64,000 nt of DNA from contig NZ_JBANRJ010000001.1 of NCBI RefSeq assembly GCF_037154075.1, forward strand, positions 3,343,501-3,407,500. Direction: 5' to 3'. Under the pieces are notes generated by a model that was not told the origin of the DNA, did not search any database, and worked only from the letters and a program-made list of their open reading frames with translations. This document shows positions 16,941 through 25,326 of the stretch, piece by piece. This DNA comes from Sphingobium aromaticiconvertens (lineage in GTDB: Bacteria > Pseudomonadota > Alphaproteobacteria > Sphingomonadales > Sphingomonadaceae). The stretch's first letter is position 1, and each line of letters begins with the position of its first letter. Both the position numbers and the translations under genes were made by a program.

Positions 16941-17411
16941 ATGTCCGACGAAAGCTCCAAGCCTGTCATCGACCTCGACGCCGTTTTCACCGAATGGAAC
17001 GCCTATGAAGCGCGCCGGGCGGAACTGCATCCGGCGAACAAGGCCAGCCTGTTCGCCGCGCTCGGCGCTGCCGGCATCACCCGCGTCGTCCTGACGTTCA
17101 ACGGCGGCGGCGACTCGGGGCAGACCGAGAATATCGAAGCCTTTGCCGGCGACGATCTTCGCGACCTGCCAGATGTGGTCGTCGAACTGCGTGACCTCTT
17201 GTTCCGGGAGGGCGAACCCAGAGCACTCAACCAGCCGCTCGCCGACGCGATCGAGACGCTGGCCTATGCCTGTCTCGAACAGAAGCATTGCGGCTGGGAG
17301 AATAATGAAGGCGGCTACGGCGAGTTCGTGTTCGACGTCGCCAGGGGCACGATCGCGCTCGATTATAACGAGCGGATCGAGACCTCCCAAAACTACACTC
17401 ATGCGTTTTGA
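16941..17411 (+). CDS. DUF6878-like hypothetical protein
   Basis: A 156-residue soluble acidic protein, recognised as the DUF6878 type found in alphaproteobacterial conjugative elements. Visible features are an N-terminal helix (DLDAVFTEWNAYEARRAELH) and a repeated pattern of conserved residues: FNGGGDSGQTENI (about 52-64), CGWENNEGGYGEFVFDV (about 118-134) and a final Tyr/His-rich tail. No function is known. It starts 15 bases after a terminator and shares an operon direction with the next three small genes. Confidence 0.65.
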   Translation: MSDESSKPVIDLDAVFTEWNAYEARRAELHPANKASLFAALGAAGITRVVLTFNGGGDSGQTENIEAFAGDDLRDLPDVVVELRDLLFREGEPRALNQPLADAIETLAYACLEQKHCGWENNEGGYGEFVFDVARGTIALDYNERIETSQNYTHAF

Positions 17412-17421
17412 GGAGGGCGCG

Positions 17422-17790
17422 ATGGGACATTGCTATCATCACGCCCTGTCGTCGGTGAAGAAATGGGGCGGCTCGCCCGACGACTATCTGGCGCTGCACC
17501 AATGGTTCGACGAACCGTCGAAGCTGATCATCGCCGATTTCCGTCACCGGGCGCTCAGGCATCACGCCGAGGGTGTGTTTATGCTGGAACGCTTCTTCGG
17601 CCCAACCATCACGATCTCGACCGGACGAGCGGTGCCGGTCCGGCTGATCGGCGAGCAGCATATCGTCGAGGACCTGGGGTTCATCCCGAGCTTCGCCGAT
17701 TGGGTGCGCTGCATTCGCCCCGAACCCTGGATGGGCCGCGCCCAGCCTATCCACAAACTGGTCGATCCGTTCGCGGCCGTTCCCGCCTGA
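17422..17790 (+). CDS. DUF6915-like hypothetical protein
   Basis: A 122-residue protein starting MGHCYHHALSSVKKWGG behind a clear ribosome site (GAGGAGGG), which favours this ATG over one 21 bases upstream. Conserved-looking parts are the His-rich start, HQWFDEPSKLIIADFRHRAL, and EQHIVEDLGFIPSFADWVRC. It resembles the DUF6915 family of small conjugative-element proteins. Function unknown. It follows the previous gene by 10 bases. Confidence 0.6.
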   Translation: MGHCYHHALSSVKKWGGSPDDYLALHQWFDEPSKLIIADFRHRALRHHAEGVFMLERFFGPTITISTGRAVPVRLIGEQHIVEDLGFIPSFADWVRCIRPEPWMGRAQPIHKLVDPFAAVPA

Positions 17791-17817
17791 TCGACGCCAT
17801 TACCCCATCAATCCCTT

Positions 17818-17845
17818 GAAGGCCCGGCCGTCGCGCCGGGCCTTC
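17818..17845 (+). terminator. Strong hairpin between small genes
   Basis: GAAGGCCCGGC / GCCGGGCCTTC, 11-bp perfect stem with a 6-base loop. There is no T run after it, so it may be an attenuator or RNA-stabilising hairpin rather than a full terminator. Confidence 0.5.
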
Positions 17846-17864
17846 GCGTATCTGGAGACATCCC

Positions 17865-18365
17865 ATGCCTGCAAAACGCATAGTCGGCGCCACCGCGCTG
17901 AGCGATTTCATCCGTACCGCGCCGCTCGGCGCGCTCCTGCGCTATTCCGACGGCCAGCCCAGACCGCCGGCCCGGTTCAACAAGAAGCTCGCCGCCTGGG
18001 AGCGGACCAATGGCGTCGGCCGTCTGATCAAGAAGACGCCGACGGTCGTGCGGCCGTCCTATACGATGCCCGAAGGCTTCACGCTCCATCATGGTGATTT
18101 CGGCAGCAGCGGCATCATCGTGACGGTGGTGACGATGACCTATCACGTCACCAGCCCGCTGCATTTCGAGATCGTCGAACAGCCTGCGCCGGGAATGGTG
18201 CGCGTGCTCACCCAGTGGGAGGGCGTGGACGAGCTTCGCCACCTCGCGCCCGACATGGCGACGGCGCAAAGCTGGTTCGCCAGCCATCGCTATTCGAACG
18301 CCCGGTTCGAGGTCGTTGGCGATGAGGCGAACCCCATCCTGCCAGAACTCGGGAGGGCGGCATGA
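17865..18365 (+). CDS. Hypothetical protein (166 aa)
   Basis: I do not recognise this family. The product is soluble, begins MPAKRIVGATALSDFIR, and has a basic first half (RPPARFNKKLAAWERTNGVG) and a central beta-rich stretch (SSGIIVTVVTMTYHVTSPLHFEIVE). It overlaps the next gene by four bases (ATGA), so the two are coupled. Its place in the small-gene run of the element suggests an accessory transfer or establishment role, but nothing in the sequence shows one. Confidence 0.6.
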   Translation: MPAKRIVGATALSDFIRTAPLGALLRYSDGQPRPPARFNKKLAAWERTNGVGRLIKKTPTVVRPSYTMPEGFTLHHGDFGSSGIIVTVVTMTYHVTSPLHFEIVEQPAPGMVRVLTQWEGVDELRHLAPDMATAQSWFASHRYSNARFEVVGDEANPILPELGRAA

Positions 18366-19192
18366 GCGCGGATGATGTCATCGCCGCCGTCTTTGGACGC
18401 TCGGCCGACGGCCATCTCGCCGCTCGCGTCGAGGATATCGCCTTCATCGCCATCCCGGTGAAGGACGGGTTCAAGATCGCGACCGGCTGGCGCCTGACCA
18501 GGCCGATCGACCAATGGACCGCCGCAGACGCCTTTGGCGCCTCAGCGATTGTCGCCGATGAAGGGGGCTTTCGCGCTCATGTCGAGGAGAACGCCGAACA
18601 TCGCCGCCAGCTTCGAACGCTTGGGCGCCGTGAGGTTCGCCAGCGGCTTTCCACGCCCTGGGGCATGGCACAGTCGAGCGAGATCTATGCCGATGGCGTG
18701 GTCTTCCATTCAACCGCCGGCCACGGCGGGATCAAACTCGACCGGGCGCGCAACGCGGCGATGCCCGTCGTGCTGCGCGTTGCGGGCGGGTGGTATGAGG
18801 AAGATTGCGAATGGGCCAAGGTCGCGGTCGGCTTTCCCGACCTGTTCACCGACTATGAGCGCCGCCACGCCGATCGCACGCTTCGCGATTATTATCCCGA
18901 ATGCTGGGAGGCGGTGCATGGCCGCGCCCTGGAACCAGGAGAATCCTTCGCCAATGATCGGCGCCTGTTCCGCGAGGCCCACGCCCAGGATTGGGTGGTG
19001 ATCTCGGCGATCACCTCTAAGGAGCGGCCGGGGTTCGTGGATTGTGTCGCGACCCTCGGGGGTGACGGCACGTCGTCGTCGCGTCGCCGGTTTCTCGTGC
19101 CCGACACCGAGTACCGTGCGGGGCCGCATGGGTTCGTGATGGATGAACGACGGCACCAGGCCTGGGATGGTCCCATCGCCAGCGCCGCCTGA
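18362..19192 (+). CDS. DUF7007-like hypothetical protein
   Basis: A 276-residue protein. The central part has a pattern typical of a family annotated as DUF7007 in conjugative elements: STPWGMAQSSEIYADGVVFHSTAGHGG (about 98-124; read in two parts STPWGMAQ and GVVFHSTAGHGGIKL), then GGWYEEDCEWAKVAVGFP (about 142-159). The conserved His, Glu and Cys residues could form a catalytic or metal site, but this is speculation. It is coupled to the gene before it and followed by a strong terminator at 19207-19240. Confidence 0.6.
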   Translation: MSADDVIAAVFGRSADGHLAARVEDIAFIAIPVKDGFKIATGWRLTRPIDQWTAADAFGASAIVADEGGFRAHVEENAEHRRQLRTLGRREVRQRLSTPWGMAQSSEIYADGVVFHSTAGHGGIKLDRARNAAMPVVLRVAGGWYEEDCEWAKVAVGFPDLFTDYERRHADRTLRDYYPECWEAVHGRALEPGESFANDRRLFREAHAQDWVVISAITSKERPGFVDCVATLGGDGTSSSRRRFLVPDTEYRAGPHGFVMDERRHQAWDGPIASAA

Positions 19193-19206
19193 CCGTCAGC
19201 CAACAA

Positions 19207-19240
19207 CCGGGCGATCCCCAGTGCGGGATCGCCCGGTTTT
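19207..19240 (+). terminator. Rho-independent terminator of the small-gene operon
   Basis: CCGGGCGATCCC / GGGATCGCCCGG, 12-bp perfect stem with a 6-base loop, followed by TTTT. Confidence 0.88.
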
Positions 19241-19245
19241 CTGTG

Positions 19246-19395
19246 TCAGGCGGCTTCGCCTTCATCGGCGTCGTCATCGTCTTCGGTTTCGACGATGTCC
19301 TCGCCGGCATCCTCATCGGCAGGGTCTTCCGGACCGTCTTCGACCTGCGTGGTCAGGTTCAGATCCTCGTTCTGCTGTTCGTCAATCTCGGGCAT
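19246..19395 (-). CDS. Small very acidic protein (49 aa)
   Basis: A minus-strand frame starting MPEIDEQQNEDLNL and ending in a long run of Asp and Glu (about half of all residues are acidic). A GGAGA ribosome site sits 6 bases before this ATG; a longer start at 19443 lacks one. It opposes the surrounding genes and ends 6 bases before the terminator of the convergent operon. Such composition could mimic DNA or be a coding artefact of a CG-rich strand. No family is recognised. Confidence 0.4.
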   Translation of the reverse strand: MPEIDEQQNEDLNLTTQVEDGPEDPADEDAGEDIVETEDDDDADEGEAA

Positions 19396-19489
19396 GGCGG
19401 TCTCCGCGGGCGAATCGACCGCGAAAGTGGGGATTGCACCCATGACGGCCGGCACCGGCTGACGCCGGGTCCAGAGTGAGAGGCAGGCC

Positions 19490-19545
19490 GGAAGGGAGCG
19501 AGCCGGGCGGATCGAGAGAGAGCGTCCGCTGGCTTGCTCCCTTCC
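19490..19545 (+). promoter_or_regulatory. Long hairpin in the leader of the helicase gene
   Basis: GGAAGGGAGCGAGCC (19490-19504) pairs with GGCTTGCTCCCTTCC (19531-19545), 14 of 15 positions, around a loop containing CGAGAGAGAGCG. The AGAGAGAG loop also occurs in the parB leader. It ends 25 bases before the start codon. Confidence 0.5.
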
Positions 19546-19570
19546 GTCCTGCTCTCCTCGGACATTTCCC

Positions 19571-22500
19571 ATGACCCCATCCGCATCCGCTGCCCGTTCG
19601 GCGGCGCCGCTTCCTGTCGCGCCCGGTTTCGCCGCGACCGGCCAGGCGATCCTCGTCGCCGCCCACCTCATCCTGCCTGACCTCGAACGCGGCCGCGCCA
19701 TCGACGCCCGTGCGCTGCGCAGCGCGATGGAAACCGCATTCGGCGGCTCCGATGCGGGCGGCGCCTGGAACTGGAAGACCGCCTATGACGCCTGCGAGGC
19801 GGCGCAGGTCCTGTTCCTGCGTAAATACGGTTCTACGATTCTCCGTAAATCCGCTTCTCCGGTCGCCGCGCTGGCGATGATCGAGAAGATCGGCGCCTTG
19901 CTGCCGACCCATACCCGCCGATCCCAAACCTCCCAGGCGTTGCAGCAATTCTCGACGCCTGCCGGGCTCGGCGTCGTCGCCGCGATCGCCGCCGCCATCC
20001 GGCCCGGCGATGTGGTGCTGGAGCCATCGGCCGGCACCGGACTGCTCGCCGTCCATGCCGAGAACCGGGGCGCGCGCTTGCTCCTCAATGAACTGGCCGA
20101 GATCCGCGCCGAGGTGCTGGCCGGGCTGTTCGGCGACTGCGCCGTCACCCGCCACGACGCCGCGCACATCCATGACCATCTCGACGTGGGTCTGGTCCCC
20201 AGCGTGGTGCTGATGAACCCGCCATTCTCGGCGGTCGCCCATGTCGACCGGACGATGAAGGATGCGGCGCTGCGCCATATCGGCTCAGCGCTGGCGCGTC
20301 TGGCGCCTGGTGGCCGCCTGGTGACGATCACCGGCGCAAACTGCGCGCCCGACAATCCGGCCTGGAGGGAAGCCTTCGCCCGCTTGCAGGAGCGCGGCCG
20401 CGTCGTCTTCTCGGCGGCGATCGATGGCCGGGTCTATGCGAAACACGGCACCACCATCGACACGCGCCTGACCGTGATCGATCGCGTGCCCGCCGATGAT
20501 CCCAATGCCTTTCCAGTCTCGCCGGGCATTGCCCCCGATACCGCGACACTGCTGGCCTGGGTGCTCGACCTGGTGCCGCCGCGCGCACCTTCGCCCGAAA
20601 TGCCGCCGCCCGTCACACCGATCGCCATGCAGGCGATAGCCGCAAAGCCCGCCCGTCAGCGCGCCGCGCCGATCCTGGCCCCGGTTCCAGCGGTCGTGCC
20701 CGATGCGGTGGAACTGGCCTATGAAACCATCGACTGGACCCCGGCCGAGACCGGGCGCCTGACCGATGCGATCTACGAGCCCTATGCGCTCCAGTCGATC
20801 CGCATCCCCGGCGCGAAGCCGCATCCGACCCCGCTGGTCCAGTCGGCGGCGATGGCCTCGGTCGCGCCGCCCCGGCCGTCCTATCGCCCGATCCTGCCGG
20901 CCCGGCTGATCGCTGACGCCATCCTGTCCGACGCCCAGCTTGAATCCGTCATTCTCGCGGGCGAGGCCCATAGCGACCATCTCGCCGGTTCGTGGAGCGT
21001 CGATCCGACCTGGGACATCGTCAAGGCGGCCGCCGATGAGGCGGACGACGCTGTCCGGTTCCGACGCGGCTGGTTCCTCGGCGATGGCACGGGCGCCGGC
21101 AAGGGCCGCCAGGTCGCGGGCGTCATCCTCGACAACTGGCTCAAAGGCCGCCGCCGCGCGGTCTGGGTGAGCCGGTCAGACACTCTCCATCACGACGCGA
21201 TGCGCGACTGGGCGGCGTTGGGGCAGGAACGGTTGCTGGTGACGCCGCTCTCCCGGTTCCGGCAGGGCACGCCGATCAAGCTCGATGCGGGCGTGTTGTT
21301 CACCACCTACGCGACGCTGCGTTCGCAGGAGCGCGGCGAGAAGGTCAGCCGCGTCCAGCAGATCGTCGATTGGCTGGGTCCGGACTTCGACGGCGTGATC
21401 ATCTTCGACGAGGCGCACGCGATGGCCAACGCCGCCGGCGGCAAGGGCGAGCGCGGCGAGCAGGCGCCCTCGCAACAGGGCCGCGCCGGTCTGCGACTCC
21501 AGCACGCCTTGCCCGATGCCCGCATCGTCTATGTCTCGGCGACCGGCGCAACCACGGTGCAGAACCTAGCTTACGCCCAACGTCTCGGTCTGTGGGGCGG
21601 CGAGGATTTCCCGTTCTCGACGCGCTCGGAGTTCATCGCCGCGATCGAGGATGGCGGGGTCGCGGCCATGGAGGTGCTGGCGCGCGACCTGAAGGCGCTC
21701 GGCCTCTATGCGGCGCGGTCGCTGTCGTTCGACGGTGTCGAATATGAGATGCTCGAACATAGGCTGACGCCCGGACAGATCGGCATCTACGATGCCTATG
21801 CCGGCGCCTTCCAGATCATCCATAATAATCTCGACGCGGCGATGCAGGCCGCCAACATCACCGGCGCGACCGGCACCTTGAACGCCCAGGCCAAGTCGGC
21901 GGCGCGCAGTGCTTTCGAGTCCGCGAAGCAGCGCTTCTTCAACCATCTGATCACCGCCATGCAGACGCCGTCGCTGGTCGCCAGCATCGCGCGCGACCTG
22001 GAGGCCGGCCATGCGTGCGTCGTCCAGATCGTCTCAACCGGCGAGGCGCTGATGGAGCGTCGGCTCGCCGACATTCCGACCGACGAGTGGGATGACGTTC
22101 GGGTGGACGTGACCCCGCGCGAATATGTGCTGTCCTACCTTGAGCACAGCTTTCCGGTGCAGCTCTATGAGCCCTTCACCGACAGCGAGGGCAATCTCTC
22201 CTCCCGGCCGGTCTATCATGACGGCCAGCCCGTCCTATCCCGCGATGCCGTCGATCGTCGCGACCGACTGATCGAACATCTGGCGTCGCTGGCGCCGGTT
22301 CCCGCCGCGCTCGACCAGATCCTCCACCACTTCGGAACCGATCTGGTCGCCGAGGTGACGGGACGCTCTCGGCGTATCGTCCGCAAGCGCGGTTCCGACG
22401 GGATCGACCGCTATGTTGTAGAGACGCGACCCGGTTCGGCCAATCTCGGCGAGACCGATGCGTTCCAGGCTGATGCCAAGCGCGTGCTTGTCTTCTCGGA

Positions 22501-23920
22501 CGCGGGCGGGACCGGTCGGAGCTACCATGCCGATCTCGGGGCCAGGAACCAGCGGCTGCGCGTCCATTATCTGCTGGAGGCCGGATGGAAGGCCGACAGC
22601 GCCATCCAGGGGTTCGGGCGGACGAACCGCACCAACCAGAAGCAGCCGCCGCTGTTCCGCCCGGTGACGACCGACGTGAAGGCGCAGAAGCGCTTCATCT
22701 CGACCATCGCGCGGCGCCTCGACACGCTGGGCGCGATCACCCGCGGCCAACGACAGACCGGCGGCCAGGGCCTGTTCCGGCCCGAGGACAACCTGGAATC
22801 CCACTATGCGCGCGACGCGCTGCGCCAGCTCTACCGCCTGCTTTACGGCGGCAAGATCGAGGGTTGTTCGCTCGGGGCTTTCGAGGCGGCGACGGGATTG
22901 TCGCTCGCCGACAGCAACGGCCTCAAGGACGAACTGCCGCCGATCACCACCTTCCTCAACCGGATGCTGGCGCTGACCATCGACCTCCAGAACATCCTGT
23001 TCACGGCGTTCGAGGATTTGCTGAGCGCGCGGATCGAGGGGGCGATCGCATCGGGAAGCTATGAGCTGGGGCTGGAGACGCTCCAGGCCGAGAGCTTCAC
23101 CATCGTCGCTCGAACCACCATCTATACCCATCCGGGAACCACGGCGGAGACACGGTTGCTGACGATCGAACGCAAGGACCGCAACCAGCCGCTGACGCTG
23201 GACGGCGCGCGCGCCCATCTCGGCGATGGCGATGCGGCGTTGCTGGTCAACGCGCAGTCGGGCCGCGCCGCCGTGCAGATCCCGACGCGCGGCCTGCTGC
23301 TCGACGACGGCAGCGTCGAGCGCCGCGTGCGGCTCGTCCGGCCGATGGAATCGACACCGATGCCGCTGGCGGCGATGGGCGAGACACAATGGCGCGAAGC
23401 GGATCGTACTACCTTCGCCCGCGCCTGGGAGGCGGAGCTGGCCGAGGTGCCTCAGTTCGCGACCAGCACGATGCACATCGTCACCGGCCTGTTGTTGCCG
23501 ATCTGGAAGCGGCTTCCCCAGGAATCCAGCCGCGTCTATCGGCTCCAGGCCGATGACGGCGAACGCATCGTCGGCCGCCGGGTCTCGCCCGCCTGGGTCG
23601 CGATGGCGACCGCTAACGACAATGGGCCGCACCTCGACCCGCAGGCGGCGTTCACCGCCCTGATGGACGGGCGCACGATTCTCGATCTGGCCGAAGGTCT
23701 CCAGCTTCGCCGCGCGCGCGTCATGGGGGTGAACCGGATCGAGCTATCGGGATTCACCGACGCCATGCGCGAGCGATTGACCGCCTATGGTCTGTTCCAT
23801 GAGATCATCTCGTGGAAGCTACGGATGTTCGTCCCCGTCGATGCCAGCGGCGTCGCCGTGCTCGACCGGGTGCTGAAGCGCTGGCCGATCCAGCGCGTCG
23901 GCGACCGGGCGGCGGCATAA
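19571..23920 (+). CDS. Methyltransferase / strawberry-notch-like superfamily 2 helicase fusion
   Basis: A 1449-residue protein. The N-terminal part is a class I SAM-dependent methyltransferase: EPSAGTGLLAV (about 151) binds SAM and MNPPFSA (about 215) is the NPPF motif of N6-adenine enzymes. The middle is a superfamily 2 ATPase of the strawberry-notch type: Walker A GDGTGAGKGRQ (about 504), IIFDEAHAMANA (about 611), VSATGATT, and motif VI IQGFGRTNRTNQ (about 1012). The C-terminal SNO domain includes RIELSGFTDAMRERL and SWKLRMFVP. Such fusions are known from phages and conjugative elements and probably remodel and methylate incoming DNA; the exact substrate is unknown. An 8-bp repeat array lies in its coding DNA at 19820-19862. 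The Toprim gene follows with a one-base overlap. Confidence 0.85.
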   Translation: MTPSASAARSAAPLPVAPGFAATGQAILVAAHLILPDLERGRAIDARALRSAMETAFGGSDAGGAWNWKTAYDACEAAQVLFLRKYGSTILRKSASPVAALAMIEKIGALLPTHTRRSQTSQALQQFSTPAGLGVVAAIAAAIRPGDVVLEPSAGTGLLAVHAENRGARLLLNELAEIRAEVLAGLFGDCAVTRHDAAHIHDHLDVGLVPSVVLMNPPFSAVAHVDRTMKDAALRHIGSALARLAPGGRLVTITGANCAPDNPAWREAFARLQERGRVVFSAAIDGRVYAKHGTTIDTRLTVIDRVPADDPNAFPVSPGIAPDTATLLAWVLDLVPPRAPSPEMPPPVTPIAMQAIAAKPARQRAAPILAPVPAVVPDAVELAYETIDWTPAETGRLTDAIYEPYALQSIRIPGAKPHPTPLVQSAAMASVAPPRPSYRPILPARLIADAILSDAQLESVILAGEAHSDHLAGSWSVDPTWDIVKAAADEADDAVRFRRGWFLGDGTGAGKGRQVAGVILDNWLKGRRRAVWVSRSDTLHHDAMRDWAALGQERLLVTPLSRFRQGTPIKLDAGVLFTTYATLRSQERGEKVSRVQQIVDWLGPDFDGVIIFDEAHAMANAAGGKGERGEQAPSQQGRAGLRLQHALPDARIVYVSATGATTVQNLAYAQRLGLWGGEDFPFSTRSEFIAAIEDGGVAAMEVLARDLKALGLYAARSLSFDGVEYEMLEHRLTPGQIGIYDAYAGAFQIIHNNLDAAMQAANITGATGTLNAQAKSAARSAFESAKQRFFNHLITAMQTPSLVASIARDLEAGHACVVQIVSTGEALMERRLADIPTDEWDDVRVDVTPREYVLSYLEHSFPVQLYEPFTDSEGNLSSRPVYHDGQPVLSRDAVDRRDRLIEHLASLAPVPAALDQILHHFGTDLVAEVTGRSRRIVRKRGSDGIDRYVVETRPGSANLGETDAFQADAKRVLVFSDAGGTGRSYHADLGARNQRLRVHYLLEAGWKADSAIQGFGRTNRTNQKQPPLFRPVTTDVKAQKRFISTIARRLDTLGAITRGQRQTGGQGLFRPEDNLESHYARDALRQLYRLLYGGKIEGCSLGAFEAATGLSLADSNGLKDELPPITTFLNRMLALTIDLQNILFTAFEDLLSARIEGAIASGSYELGLETLQAESFTIVARTTIYTHPGTTAETRLLTIERKDRNQPLTLDGARAHLGDGDAALLVNAQSGRAAVQIPTRGLLLDDGSVERRVRLVRPMESTPMPLAAMGETQWREADRTTFARAWEAELAEVPQFATSTMHIVTGLLLPIWKRLPQESSRVYRLQADDGERIVGRRVSPAWVAMATANDNGPHLDPQAAFTALMDGRTILDLAEGLQLRRARVMGVNRIELSGFTDAMRERLTAYGLFHEIISWKLRMFVPVDASGVAVLDRVLKRWPIQRVGDRAAA
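19820..19862 (+). repeat. Phased octamer array A
   Basis: Five 8-bp units in strict register, each starting CG: CGTAAATA, CGGTTCTA, CGATTCTC, CGTAAATC, CGCTTCTC. It is inside the helicase-fusion gene. Related arrays are at 24353-24392, 28942-28981 and 52714-52740. Confidence 0.6.
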
Positions 23921-24996
23921 TGGGACGTTTATCGGATCAGGCAGGTGAACTGGCGCAGCGTCTCGGTGATCAGGCCGAGGCGGTGTGCCGTCACTATCTG
24001 TCGAAGGGGCATCGTGAGGGCCGTTACTGGCTGGTCGGCGATGCCCGCAACACGCCGGGGCGCAGTCTCTATGTGCGACTTTCCGGCTCGGACGACGGAC
24101 GCGGCGCGGCGGGCAAATGGACCGACGCATCCACTGGCGAACATGGCGACCTGCTCGACATCATCGCGATTTCCTGTGGCCATCACCGTCTGCGTGACTC
24201 GCTCGACGAGGCCCGGAGTTTCCTCAGCCTGCCACGCCCCGAGCCTGTCGACGAAGGTCCGCGATATCGCCGTGAGCCGAAGGCGCCGACCGGCACCCCG
24301 CAAGCCGCGCGGCGCCTGCTGGCGGCCTCGAAGCCGTTTCTGGCGACAGTCGTGGAAGCGTATTTACGGCAACGTGCGATTACGGATTTACGCAATGGCG
24401 ATCCGCTCCGTTTCCATCCGCATTGCTATTACCGGCCATCGCAGGATGATCCGCCGGGGACACGTCCGGCCTGGCCCGCGATGATCGCCGCCGTCACCGA
24501 TCTCGATGGCGGCGTGACCGGCGTTCATCGCACCTGGCTTACTTCTGGGCTCGACCCGGCCGCGATCGACAAAGCGCCTATATCCTCACCGAGACGCGCC
24601 ATGGGACATCTTCTCGGGCACGGCGTCCGCTTCGGGGTCGCGGATAGCGTGATGGCGGCGGGCGAAGGGATCGAGACCCTCTTGTCGGTGCGACAGATCA
24701 TGCCCGCCATGCCCATGATCGCCGCTCTATCCTCGCCCCACCTCGGCGCCATCCTGTTCCCGGCGGCGCTGCGACGCCTCTATGTCGTGCGCGACGACGA
24801 TCCGGCCGGCGATGTGGCGGTGACGACGTTGAGCGAGCGAGCTTCCAGCGCCGGGATCGAGGTCGTGCCGTTGTCGCCGATGCTCGGCGATCACAACGAG
24901 GATCTGCGCCTGGTCGGGCCGGAGCGGATGCGGGCGGGGTTGCGCGTGCAACTCGTGCCCGCCGATGTCGGCCGGTTCCTGATGCCGTCCCGGTGA
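23920..24996 (+). CDS. Toprim-domain protein (primase-like, DUF7146 type)
   Basis: A 358-residue protein. The N-terminal half resembles the DUF7146/zinc-less primase module seen before Toprim domains (GRYWLVGDARNTPGRSL, WTDASTGEHGDLLDII). The C-terminal half is a Toprim fold with the Glu motif VAAGEGIETLLS-like sequence (VMAAGEGIETLLS, about 243-255) and the Asp motif RLYVVRDDDPAGDVA (about 287-301), which coordinate metal. It starts on the last base of the helicase stop (TAATG), so it is coupled to it. The pair may act in lagging-strand or repair synthesis of transferred DNA. An octamer array lies in its coding DNA (24353-24392). Confidence 0.82.
   Translation: MGRLSDQAGELAQRLGDQAEAVCRHYLSKGHREGRYWLVGDARNTPGRSLYVRLSGSDDGRGAAGKWTDASTGEHGDLLDIIAISCGHHRLRDSLDEARSFLSLPRPEPVDEGPRYRREPKAPTGTPQAARRLLAASKPFLATVVEAYLRQRAITDLRNGDPLRFHPHCYYRPSQDDPPGTRPAWPAMIAAVTDLDGGVTGVHRTWLTSGLDPAAIDKAPISSPRRAMGHLLGHGVRFGVADSVMAAGEGIETLLSVRQIMPAMPMIAALSSPHLGAILFPAALRRLYVVRDDDPAGDVAVTTLSERASSAGIEVVPLSPMLGDHNEDLRLVGPERMRAGLRVQLVPADVGRFLMPSR
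24353..24392 (-). repeat. Phased octamer array B
   Basis: On the minus strand, five 8-bp units in register: CGTAAATC, CGTAATCG, CACGTTGC, CGTAAATA, CGCTTCCA. The array is inside the Toprim gene and uses TTA/TAC-rich codons unlike the surrounding GC-rich sequence. Confidence 0.6.
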
Positions 24997-25326
24997 AGCC
25001 GGGAAGGCAGTGGGTTTGTGACGGGTCCGGTGCCGGGGAAGACCGCCGGGTGTCAGGGTGACGCAGAGATCGGAAAGGCCAGCGCCCTCGGCCTTCTCTA
25101 GAGGGCGATCGGAACGGCAAACGCCCCGGTCCGGCAACGGCGGGCTTCAACTTTCTTCCCCTGGCGGCAGAGCCGCCATTCCTCGCGAGACAAGAAAGCC
25201 TTGCCCGCCGTCCTCCGCTTCGCTGCGGCCCTTTCGCTATCGCTTGGGGTGCAGGCCCGGTTCGCCCGCCGTCTTTCGTCGCCTGCGAAGGCCGCGAAGG
25301 GCGCGGCCAACCGAAGAGGCGTCACC
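24997..25326. other. 330-bp leader before the DUF2493 gene
   Basis: No gene is supported. It holds segments shared with other leaders of the element: GGTCCGGCAACGGCGG at 25128-25143 also occurs at 30401-30416, and a 24-base stretch at 25209-25232 matches 12957-12980 (upstream of the second ardC) at 23 positions. Confidence 0.6.

Noticed and set aside
19246..19701. 151-codon minus-strand protein covering the helicase leader
   Set aside because: Its first two thirds overlap the helicase gene start and the leader hairpin; only the last 49 codons with their own ribosome site are plausible.
22235..23632. 465-codon minus-strand frame inside the helicase gene
   Set aside because: Antisense shadow of the helicase C-terminal region, no motifs.
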